64,000 bases of DNA, taken from contig OX375873.1 in NCBI GenBank assembly GCA_947359465.1, positions 41,946,437-42,010,436 on the forward strand, in the 5' to 3' direction. A model generated the notes under the pieces. It ran no database searches and was not told the DNA's origin. It worked only from the letters and a program-made list of their open reading frames with translations. Both the position numbers and the translations under genes were made by a program. This DNA is from Metellina segmentata (Eukaryota > Arthropoda > Arachnida > Araneae > Tetragnathidae). Positions 28,201 through 40,200 of the stretch are shown here, one piece after another. How positions within the stretch are numbered: the stretch's first letter is position 1; every line of letters begins with the position of its first letter.

Positions 28201-31200
28201 CAAAGGAGTACAAAGGCAGATTTTCTGACTCTAAAATGAATACTAAGCTTCCATTGCAAATATTTTATTCGATCTTCTTTGTTGACATTTCTACTAATCT
28301 GGCAGTAGTGTTTTCATATTTGCAAAGCGACTATAGTGAAACTCGATCAACAAATGAACTTCAACAAGGTTTCGTCTTTTTAGGCTCTTAAAGAACAAAT
28401 TTGAGGAGTTGAGATTTTTGAACTCTCGAAAGAGATATGGAATGATAGTATACCGACTCATATGTAGACAAAGGGAAAACACAATATGTAAGAGGGGATT
28501 TAGAATATCTTAAAATGGTGAAGGGTACCGTACATTTGCATGTGTAGATCCTGCACAGCTACTGCATCGAATTCAGTTTGGGCCAGTTTCTTGACGAGGT
28601 CTTCCCGGTGGTTGGTGAACTCTGTACGGAGGTGCTGAACAGAAGCTTTCAAGAGATTGACTTCTTCAGAGGCTCGGTTCGCTTCCATCTCCCAACGAGA
28701 TCGGCCCTGCTCCGAGATCTGAAGACGTTTCAATGTCTGTAAAAGAATGAAAATCAATGTCGCTCAGATACTAGGACAGATGACCTTTGTCTAATCTACT
28801 TGTAGAACTATACTGCGTTCGCTACGGAAGAGGGTAGCCATGTCAAAAACACACATGGAGATTGTCGTTGGTGGTTACATTGTCACCAACTTGTAATCAA
28901 TGTTATCGCTTCTGGCATTGAGATATGAATTTAGAACTGAAACTATTTCAAAGTTACTACTTATTGAAGCGCATTGTTTCAGTTTCAACCAGTTAGGTAA
29001 TATGACTGGTCCGAAACTTCAAAACTCGAATGCCGTACAAGAGGCAGTTCATACTGATGGGAAAAAACATTCTCCTTGAACAAAGAATTGAATATATTTC
29101 TAAAATAAGGTACTCGTCTACACGTATAACGATGTAACTCCACTTTGTAGCAGATTTTAGTATTTATAACTCAGCCGAAGAAAATCAAAATGCTCCAAAA
29201 CCAGTATTCTATCGAAATGAAACTAGACTTGTGTGATGCAAATAAAGAGATAAATAAATAATCACACATCGAATCTAGAGAACACTTTATCTGTCGCATT
29301 ACATCAGAAAAGACACGAAGTAATAAACTGTAACGCTTCTGACAGCGATTCATGCGAATATAGGGCGCTACATGGAGCCAAACAAAACCCTTATGCTATT
29401 ATTCTGTGTAAAATTATGCCATGCATTCTGTAGATGCTGGTCACAGATTCTTTATATTGCAGGAGTGGTGAAATTGACAGCATAGTATATCCCAGACATG
29501 ATCGTGGGAGTACGGAATCGACCTCTCACATGCAGTTTTAGCAATATAGTGCTAGTTCCGGCTCAAATGACGCTTTTTTAGACTGACAAAACTGACGAAT
29601 TAGTCCTGTATATTTGATTTTAAATTGTTTACATTCGTTTGTTTCATTCGTCAGTGCACAAATAATTCCATTTTTGAGGAAATCATGAAAGTAGCAATTA
29701 ATTCTTGTATGAACAGAAAAAATTTAAGTGAGTTTGTAGCATTGTTTGCTGTGTGTACTGATATTATTTAGTTAAAAAGACGGTTTTCCCCGGAACGAAT
29801 GGTGGATAACCCCCTAGAAAGTTTGTGTTACTTATAAGGAAAATATGTGTACATCATAAATGAAAAATGAACTTACTTCTTCCTTTTCCACTCTCAGCAC
29901 ATCTTTCTCTGCCTGTAGTCTACTGATTTGCTCCCTCAATCGGTCCAGATTGTCCGATCGGAGGTCGGCCTCCTGGAGGCGCGCCTCCTGCCGTGCGAGG
30001 CGGGCCTCCGCCTCCACACGAGCAGACTCCAGATCGCATCGGACAGTGGTCAGAAGTCTTTCCATCTCTCGGATTTTCTTAGAGCTCGCCTCCTCCGATT
30101 CCTTGGAAGGAAATAAAACTATGTTACATGGACAATTATTGAATGGGAAACGAATGAAGCTCTCCCTAGAGTTCTAAATTGAGTGTATATCAATCTTAAA
30201 CTTTTCAAAATTAAGTATGGTATCTTAGATTGAGACGAAATGTAACTATCCCTGTCTTCATAAAATTATAGTTTTCAATTACTGTTTGTAAGACCCCCCC
30301 CCATTGGTACACCCCCTCACGCCGAACGAAGAAAAGGGAAGGAGGCTCACCCTAGAGTGCCGATATAATAAGAGTGGCGACAAGGGACCAAATTTGGCCC
30401 AATGCGCATGCGCGGCAGCCATTTTTCTACCAGAATCGTCGCAAAGATGGTTGCTGGGCGAATTAATGTATCATTTCAAGGAGAACAAGAAGCATATGAT
30501 TGTTATAATATGGATACATTCGGTATAAATGAATTATATAAACGCTCAATTACATGCGTAATTGATGAGATGGATTGCACAACGCGCTAACTTAGATTGC
30601 GGGAAACACCATGTTGTTCAAAAAAAGCTATTTACTTAAAAAGTCTTCAAATTTATACCGACAAAATACTAAAATAATACTAAATAAACATTCTAGAACA
30701 CGAAATGGAACATGAATAAGCTATATTTTCTTTTTAATTTAATATACACACGTTTTTCACGAACACCCAAAAAGTTCCCATGTTAAGTCTACGGGAGCTA
30801 GGAAAAGACCGCCTCGGGCGGTAGAAAACGTCTCTAAGCCAATCAGAAAGTGCTTCCCGTATGTCGCCACTCTTATTATATAGGCACTCTAGCTCACCCC
30901 TGCGCGGATCGGCCAGGAGAAAGAATGAAGCTAAGAAGGATATTTTCCCCTTTTCTTTCAGAAATCAACGGCCTTTTTAAAATCGGTCCTATCGGTTTTT
31001 TTCGGTCCTATACCCGTGGAGGAGGCACGGGGTTCTTCAGTTTGAAAGGAGAAGAAACGGAAACGTCACGCTTTGACAGCCTCTCGCTGTTTTTATTGAA
31101 TGATTAATACTATACTCAATGCTGTTTTCTGATGAGTTAACTTGTAAATATTGTGAGTAAGATGAAATAAATGTGCTGTCGTCAGAATTCGACCAGTTTT

Positions 31201-34200
31201 TGTTCCCTTACAAGGAACGCTTTTTCACAGCAGCAGCCAAAACAAAATGGATTACCACTCGTCTGCGAAGGTGCGGGTTCCGTTATTAGCTGGCGTAACT
31301 TTACATAAATGAATCTTCATAAACTTACTTTAGATTAATAATTTGATTTAATTCTAGGATGTTAATCATAGAAGTGAAATGCATGTTAATTGAACATTGT
31401 TGTTAAGAGGAGCTTTAAAAGTTGTGACCAACATTCACACTAGCAGTCGCGTTACTGTTTGGTGAAATATTTATTTGGAAGGCCGATTGGACATCGTATC
31501 GCCTGGTTCGACATTATAACCGGATCGATGTGTGAAGGCGCATTTCTATGGAGTGGAGAGTGGTGAAATAGCCTAAGTCTACTATTATATCAAACGGACC
31601 AATCATATAATGGTTTTCTTTCGTCCCGTGGACCAATAAGATGATTAATGTTTGTTTCCATCCAGATAAAGGACAGATCAGATGAAGGTAATCTACGGGT
31701 CTTGGTACTACTAGTTTTGCCCACGTGAAAAAATATTTCAAATCTAAAATATTTTATTCGTAGATTTATTTTAAAAATCCAAAATAACACACCAAAAATA
31801 ACAATCGGGACACTACCCCATTTTTTCTCACAAATTAACCCTCTTATTGCTGTCTGGACGAGGTATCACGCCATTAGCAAAGCTAATCAGATCTTGATGG
31901 AAGAGCTATCTCGTCATCATATAAGAAATGACCAAATCTTGATGGACGAGATATCTCGTCATCAGATCAGAAATGACCAAATCCTGATGGACGAGATATC
32001 TCGTTATCAGAAAAAAATTGACCAGATCTTGATGTCCTCATCATATGGATGATTTTCATTTACAGTGGTGAAAAAGGCACTTTAAAAAAAAACTTAAGAC
32101 AAAGAAACCAGATATAATCTTTGTAGCACACAAAAAAGACGTTATTTGTTAACGCGTTCTGGCAACACTGTACGATTGTTTGTTCACCACAAGGCCTCGC
32201 GCCTTATTGAATTTAAAACTTGAAATTTTCTTGAAAAAAAAAAGAATATTTGTTGAGCTGTTGCAGTTTACAAACAACATGCCAGGAATTCGATTTCCAA
32301 AGCAGCGCTCACATTTCGAGTCGAAATTTGCTCGCAGTTTTCAGTTAAATTCCAAATTGTTTGAGTTCTGATTCCAGAGGTACTGTACAACTTTTCTGTA
32401 GTACAAATTTATAATTGAAAACTACTTTTTTGGATTATCATATTTTGTTGTTGTTGTTGCACGCCCCCATTGGCCAGCAGTGCTAGACCAGGTCCATGAC
32501 GTTATACACCCTCAAAAAATCCAACACCGTCAATGGATCGTCAGTCAAGTCCTGTTTGGAGAGCCCCAGGCACGAGAGGATGGGGTGAGGCGAAACCTGC
32601 TCAGTGGAACAGTTGTTACAAATCTCAAAGATATCATATTTTGTAAGCAATCCCTTCTGCTAGGACATATGTCTTCATTGGTGTAAGTGAAGAGAGTAAG
32701 GTTCGCGCAGTGAACCAATGACGATTGCAAAGCAATCCTTAGGGGTTGGCGAGTGTTAGCGAGCAGGTGGCGGGCCAGTGGCAGGCAGTGGAAGTTCAAA
32801 GTCTTTTTTCTTGAAAAATGACTTTACTAATGTAACTTTAACCCGTCCGTATAAAATATTCAATGTCTTGACGACGAGATATCTCGTCTCATCTACAAAA
32901 TTGGTCTGATCGTAATAAACGAGATATTTCACCGAAACCTCTTGGCAGATTGTAGTTGCGCAACCCGACATTAACAGTAATGCGTAGTAGTACAGAAGTT
33001 GCATTGTTTTCATCGCAGTGTGTAATGTTGAATAACAATATTTTTAGGACAATCTTCACTACAGCATATGTTTTATAAAGAGCGCGCCTGATTTCACGAA
33101 AACGGTTAAGGGATCATGCAATTGTAGATTTGTGGGAGCTACAACATTAACAGATATTTCTGTCCAAATTATTCAATTACTCTCTTACATGGACGAGTTG
33201 AGAAGTATTGTTCAACAATGAATGCACGTGATGTTTAGGGGAAAATATACAACTTTTGTAACATCAAAACTTTTTACTGAAACCCACTTAGACTGTATTT
33301 TTTGAAGTCAACCCACAACATGAGTCACGAACCACAAGTTCTGTTGCTTGTTAATAGATAGATGTTGGCTATGTTGTATACGATAATATAAAAATTTTAA
33401 GATTTATCAATCAAATTGTACCCTACAATGTAAATTTATTTTTTAATGCCAGCTTGTGGATATAATAATCTTTTAAGTATTTGTTTGCAGAAACGTGGCA
33501 GTCTCAGTGTTGACCCGGGGGACTATGAAAGGTGCTGTTACATCACACCCACCATGAACTGAAGAAGACGCCTTACTGTATGACTTTGAGAAAGTTAGGC
33601 CGCTTTTGCGTGTCAACTTGAACAAACCAGTCAACTTTAAATTGTCAACCTGACTTCGACACTCACAAGATTCAATATCGTAAACAGGCGTAACAGGTTT
33701 ATCAACGTCTTAAGAGTGATGCATTTAGCCGCTGTTTTTTTTTTTTAAACTATTCTATCAAAGAACGGTTTCATGTTTATCTGCCTCTTAAAAAGAATCT
33801 AGATTTTAAAAATAAGAGGATTACAAATAATAGCTGTGCAGGGAGACAGATTATTTCAACAGCGTATTAACCTATTGAACGAAGTATATGTATAGGATAA
33901 TGAAAACATGCACAATGCTCGTATAAATTACATGTTCATTATCCGTGAATATCCAAGTAACAAAAACGCTTTTAAGTATATAAAATTTAAAAGCTTAACT
34001 ATAATTTACTTAGATAAGTATCTCGAAGTAAACGCATGTATCTACTCCGTCAATGTGTAATAGTACCGGTAAAGTTAGCAACAAAACAAACCAAAATGTA
34101 TCTCTTTGGAGGTTCTAATGGTAACTTTTAAATTTGAATGTTATAAAATTAAAACTACTTTGGTCTCTAAAGCTAAGAGTTGATATATCACAGTGTTACA

Positions 34201-37200
34201 ACAAATGCCTGTCATGTCAACATTATTTTGGTAACGATGCTTACCGAAGTTTATTACGTGATCAACGTTTTCAGCCTCTCTCTTAAGCGATACAAAAGTT
34301 TTCCGAGGCTCAGTGGAAGTAATTTCGTGTAAAAGAATCCATGCATTTGTAATATTCACTGAAAAGATTAAATTCACGTCTACTCACAGACGCTTTCTTC
34401 TTCTCTCGCCTGCATTCTTCCCGATGCTCCTCTTTCAAGAGGCGAATCTTCTCTTCAGATTCCCTCCTCGTCTTCTCCCGCTCCTCCCGAAGATGATCCG
34501 CTTCACTTCGCGCTTTCTCGGCTTCTTTCCGCCACTCAGACACTTCTCTAAGAATGATGGAGAAATTGAGAAGAAAGTAAAACAAAAAGTATCATAAAAC
34601 CATTAAAATACTTTAAATGCCTTAAGATTCTTGGGGACTTTGAAATTTCAAAATCACCAAAATTTATCGAAAAATCTTTTTTGTTGTCTATTTTAGCTTT
34701 GAAAATGGATTAATACAACACTGGAGAATTCGAAAAGAAGACAAAGAATTCTTCAATTTTTATCTTTTTGACGAAGTTAAATGGATAACAACGAAAAACA
34801 TTTGGTAGATTCGTTTGGCGTACGTCAATTTGCAAACCGATTTCAAAATAAATAAGAATCGAACGAACGAAAAGAATTATCAATGCCACAATACTGTCAT
34901 TTCTAAAAAAAAATTTAACTATTAATTTGATCTTTGCCATTCAAATCAAGCAATATACACGATTTTCAAATTTTCGACTTTCGTTGGCAAATGAATTTTA
35001 AAATTTGAGTTTTTTTTAGATTGTTTGAAAATTTTCTGATTTTGAACTGTTCCCTGCTCAATTTGTTTCTTGACATACATGAATCTTGATGGTCACCGAA
35101 ATAAGAGAACCAATGTATGATATATCACACAGCCTTAAAAGTTTGTCTAATTCATGACCACAGAAACGTTTCATAGTTTACCGAATATAAAGCAACAATT
35201 TGTTTAAAGCTTTGACAAAAATATGCACCATGGAATTCGTTTTTTAATAGTTTGTTGATATTCAAGAGATCTCACTTTGGTAGGTAGTCACCAAAGTTAA
35301 TATTGGAAGTTTATATTGGACCAAGCAGATAGTCCCATACGTTTATATTGGAAGTTATCCAAAACAACCTTTTATTTATATTTTTTCGGATCCATAACAC
35401 GGATCCATTGTTTCATGTGAATACATGTGATTAAAGTGCGATAGATGAATATATTCGGTCCAACAGAGAAATTTGATGTCCTCATTTACTGTAAATAAAT
35501 GTCTAGTGTCTAAAAAAGCTTGGCACCTTAATCCTGTTTACAAGGAACCATTTTTAATTCAACTACGTTAAAATAGAGAAAGAAGGAAAAGTTAAAAAAT
35601 AAATTTTAATGTAATTTATTAACTTTTTGGCTACCGTTGACGTTCAGTATAAGTATAGTTGTTAACACATAATTAACTAACAATTCGGAATTTATTCCTT
35701 GGAATTTTTTATTGGTGCGGTGCTGAAATTATATTTGAAAAGCAAGTCTTGTGATGTCACATCCGGAATAGATAAAGGAAACACGTTCCCCGCAAGAAAA
35801 CACTACCACCACCTGCATTTAGTTTGACAGATCATGTCTTTCATAGTTGCTAAAACATGGTAAGTTCGACGGAAGGTCACATCTGAAAATGGCGAGATAC
35901 AAAGAGAAAACTTGTCAGAGCATCTGCTGACAGTACTGAAAGCAAGAGATGAACAGACAGATAAAGAGGACTGTTGTTGTAACAGTTTATGTGCACAAGA
36001 CAAAAACAATGAAAGTTGATGCAAGTGTTTATCCTGTCATAGATGAGCATGTGCAAATGCGCTGGAATTGACAGGGATGAAGATGAATACACGTATCAGA
36101 TTATTTTTATTCGTTTGGGATAGATTTCAAAATTACGATGAATAAAAACTTTCTAAAATAATTACATGCATATTTTGAATCTTATTTTACAAAAATACCA
36201 TCTACCGTTTTAGCTTTTCAGTGTAGGTAACTAGTGAAATTAGAAGGATTTAGGTAATTTTATTTTCGATCCCGGAAATCTGTGATTTTATTTTTAACCC
36301 TCCAAGTGTTTTGACGAGATACCCGTCCAACACCTGGTCAATTTTGTCAAGGACAATATATCTCGCCAATTATATGTGGATTTTCAGCAAGATTACGAAA
36401 TTTGGTTTTGTCTTCAAAATTCTTCATAGCTTAAAGAACTTTATTGAAGGTCTACGTCTGTGTAGGGGAATGAGGCATACCTTTCTCTGTCATGAAGACG
36501 TGTGAGTAAGGCCTGTTCTTTGGGAGTGGATTCTGGAGACAGGAGTTGTTCTTCCAGACGTTTCTTCTCTGATTCCAGGTGTGCCAGCTGCTCTTTTGTA
36601 GCATTCAGACGACGCTCAGTTTCTAGAATAAAGGGACAACTGTAGTGAGAAGGATTTTCAGACAGCCAAATCAGATGGGAAACGTATATTTTACTTCCGA
36701 TACTGAAATGCTTTCTATTATTCACATCGAGTTTACCTTAAAATGTAGTTTATCATCGTTTGGGCTACGTTCGGCACTTAATATAATTGACATTCACCGA
36801 TAAACTCTCATACAACAGTTCAGAATTCATTCTTTGGAATTTCTATTGACGACATGCTAATATTGCATTCGTAAAACAAGCCGTCATGTTTGGAATACAA
36901 ACAAGAAGCACGTTCCTCTTATTCCTAAAGTAACACTACCTACATGTACAATTTGTTTACCGAAATGCCTGACAAAAAGATATATTTTGAGAAAGATTAA
37001 AAGTTAAGTATGATTGTAAAGGAAACATCTAACACAACGTAAATTGTTTTTACCCTGAGATAAAACGTAAAAACACAAACTCGAAGTACGTAAAAAAATA
37101 GTTTTCTCATGTTAAGGTGTAAATATTCACAGGTAATCCAAAAAGTCTTAATTTCTTAGATCAGTACAATATTCGGGTGATGCGTTATGAAATCTAAAAA

Positions 37201-40200
37201 TTCGATGAGAATGTTGGAAAAGAGAAAAAAGTTAAAAATCTTCGACAAACTTGTAGTTTGTATTCTATAATAGGTTTAGTCTGTTTAAGATTTTGTTCGA
37301 TTGGGGATTTTTGCTAGGATTTCGAGAAGAGAACGCTGATTTGTTAAATCTCTTACATAATAAAATCTTTAGAAACCATAGTACTTACCTTCACATTTAT
37401 CATTAGACGAATGCAACTCTTCTACAAGATTTGCTGACTTAGATTCAAACTTCTGTAGTTTAACATTCAGTTCTGAAACAGACATCAAAGACGACGTTTT
37501 AAATTAATATCAACTGCATACTAATCAAGATAGATGATAATTTACACTAGTGATAATTCAAAGTGGAGTCCTAGACAAGATTTCAGAGGGTCCACGAAAA
37601 TGCGTAACATTTCTGTAGCCAATATAGAAAAATGTATTTCACCGATTTTTTTGTGTTTTAAATCTAATTTTTTGAATTTCAAACAATTAATAGGATATTC
37701 CAGTATTTATTGATTTGAAATAGATTGAAATTTAAACCGACTTTACTAACCAAGATATATGATGACTGATTACATAAATGTCATCAGTGTAGACAAATTA
37801 AACTCAATAGATTACAAATTTTCAAAAAAACAGAAAGTAGATTTTTTCTATTTAAAAAAAAAAGAAAATCACTGCTTTGACGAATGATTCACATCTGAAT
37901 CATTGCGTAAGAATAACTTCAATTTATAGATTAAGCAACCTCGACCTTCTGTCACACATCAGATAAAAAATTTCAATTTAAAAAAATTACAAACTGTGAT
38001 ATTATTTAAAGATAAAAAAGTATTGTTTAAAATCATTTCACTCCAACAGACATAAAGTTTGAAATTGAATCGGCACTTTCATCTGATTTCATTAAGGCAT
38101 TCAGTGAATAACCATAAGATACATTTTCTTTATTGAGGCTCGTCTTTAATCTTGTTATTCTCTTCTGATTTCTCTAAAGTATTCGCATAATAATCCCAAA
38201 TAAAAATTCTCTCTATTCCCTATTCTTTCCCCATACCTATATTTGAGCTTTTTCATGACTTTAAAGTATTCAATGATATCCAAAATTCAAATAGTTTTCT
38301 TTTCTTTCCTTCGCCATTACATCCATATGAGTTATTTCTCTTATTGAAAATTTTGATTTACAGTATTTTTTTCACACCTTCAAGAGATATTGTCTCATAA
38401 CTTTCACTTTCTTTCATTGAATTATTCGCCGTATCTTCACCCCCATATTCATCAACCTTTCCATAATTTGCCGTTGCAAGTACTTTGTTGGTCAAAGATT
38501 TATTTCATTATAGTGTTTTTATTCAACTGAAGCGATGTATTTCCATATTCATAGCTGTTGTTTATTTCTAAGACATATGTGACTGAATCTGTAAAGACGC
38601 ATTTTACCGCTTTCTCTTCTCTCAATTTTGCTTTAATATTTCTACTTTCAACTGAGTAGAGATTTTTCGTATTTCCTGGTTCCTTTCTTCAAATGTGCTC
38701 TAATAATCACACCATGACTATTTTGTTCTTTTGTAGGATCCAGTGATTTAAAAAAAATAGATAACAGACATGTGTGTGTGTGTTTGAAACTTTTTTTTTT
38801 ACAAAAACGATATGTTGTTTTTAATTTTACAAATCGATATTCTAAAGACAGATTTAATTATTTTATTTTATCGGTAACTACCGTTTATTGCTCTAACTTT
38901 TTTAATTGGCTTAAGCCAAACTTGCATCTTTTGATTTCAACACATAAAAAAAATTTCGTTTAATGCTTTAACAGGAGTATCTTTTACAGTTCTTTGTGGT
39001 CGAACTCTATAAACCGTATCCAACATTTTCCCCTTGTCACCGCCGATAGCCAAGACCAAACTGAAATATGCCATCAATGGTACAATATAAACTGGATTTT
39101 CAATCATAATCAATACAGAAATGAACGGTTATTTAATTTAAAAACAGTTTTACCATCAATAGTTTCTAGTTGTCGTTTTTGACGAGACTTGCTTTTCTCT
39201 AATTCTTTTTCCTAAATAAAAAATATTTATCAAAAAATATTTTTAATACAAATTTTTAAATTAAATATATTTAAATATTTTTTAATATATAAAATACATA
39301 AAAAAATATATTTATTAATATATTTTTATAGTATATTTTTTTAAATACACTTCAAGAACAGGATGATTGCTACTCCTTGAGGCTAAACAACTTTCTTTCA
39401 CATCTCTATAATACCACAACTTTAAAATATATACGGTTTCAATTATATAATTGCATTATAGCTTTCGGTTACATTAAATTTGTTTAGATTACATGGCTAT
39501 TTTGAATTATGTTATACACTATATGGTATTTGGACACTGCAGAAATTCGTTTGAGGATCCATCTTAGTGTGGAGTTGTTTTAACAGTTCGGATTCGGCCC
39601 ATCGCTTTATGTACCTGGTACCATGAACACTGACGTGTACCTAGATGTTCTGCATAATTCGGCCTTTCCACTATGGCAATACTACGGCGATGATGGTTGT
39701 TTCTTCCAACAAGATCAAGATCCTTGACATACTGCGAAAGGTGTGCTGAACTGGTTTCCTGAAAATGACGTGAATTTGCTTGACTGGCCTGTTCAGAGCC
39801 CTGATCTCAATCCGACCGAGCACTTGTGGGACATACTGGAGCGACTACGACAGCGCTTCGCACGCCTGGCTTCTCAACAATCTCTTCTCACAGCCTTGCA
39901 AGAGGCATGGCGAGCTATTCCTTCCCAGACTAACTGAGAACTTATGGAAAGTATGCCTCGACATGTTACAGCTGAGTACAAGGGGGGGGGGAAATGGGCC
40001 TATCCTTTACTAAATAGAATAATAAAGCACTTTTTCTGAAAAACATGCAGTGTCCATATACATTTGTCTATATAGTGCATATTCTAAAATAACTATTCAG
40101 TGTAGGACATTAAAGGAATCAGTGAATTTTAATTCCATAAATTTGGAAATTCTTAAACAATGTCAAAGATTACATAAATGATAGCTATAAATTGGTTTAC

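Larger units (their letters stand above)
23075..28533 (-). other. intron between CLIP exons 12 and 13
   Basis: 5.5 kb. Contains a complex repeat region (25503-26275) and a mariner (26909-27913). 23075-25500 and 27914-28533 are AT-rich without recognised features; a 109-codon plus-strand ORF at 26405-26734 has no recognisable domain. Confidence 0.8.
30102..34387 (-). other. intron between CLIP exons 10 and 11
   Basis: 4.3 kb. Holds an LTR with a nested MITE (30287-31212), a palindrome-bearing repeat (31835-32890) and an unidentified GC-richer block (32440-32790). 32890-34387 is AT-rich and featureless. Confidence 0.8.
34548..36480 (-). other. intron between CLIP exons 9 and 10
   Basis: 1.9 kb, AT-rich, with one dispersed repeat copy (35676-35830) and a TTAACCCTCC fragment (36294-36400). 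Confidence 0.8.

Noticed and set aside
29860..30177. Plus-strand ORF of 105 codons
   Set aside because: Antisense shadow of the GC-rich CLIP exon 11.
34313..34597. Plus-strand ORF of 94 codons
   Set aside because: Antisense shadow of CLIP exon 10.
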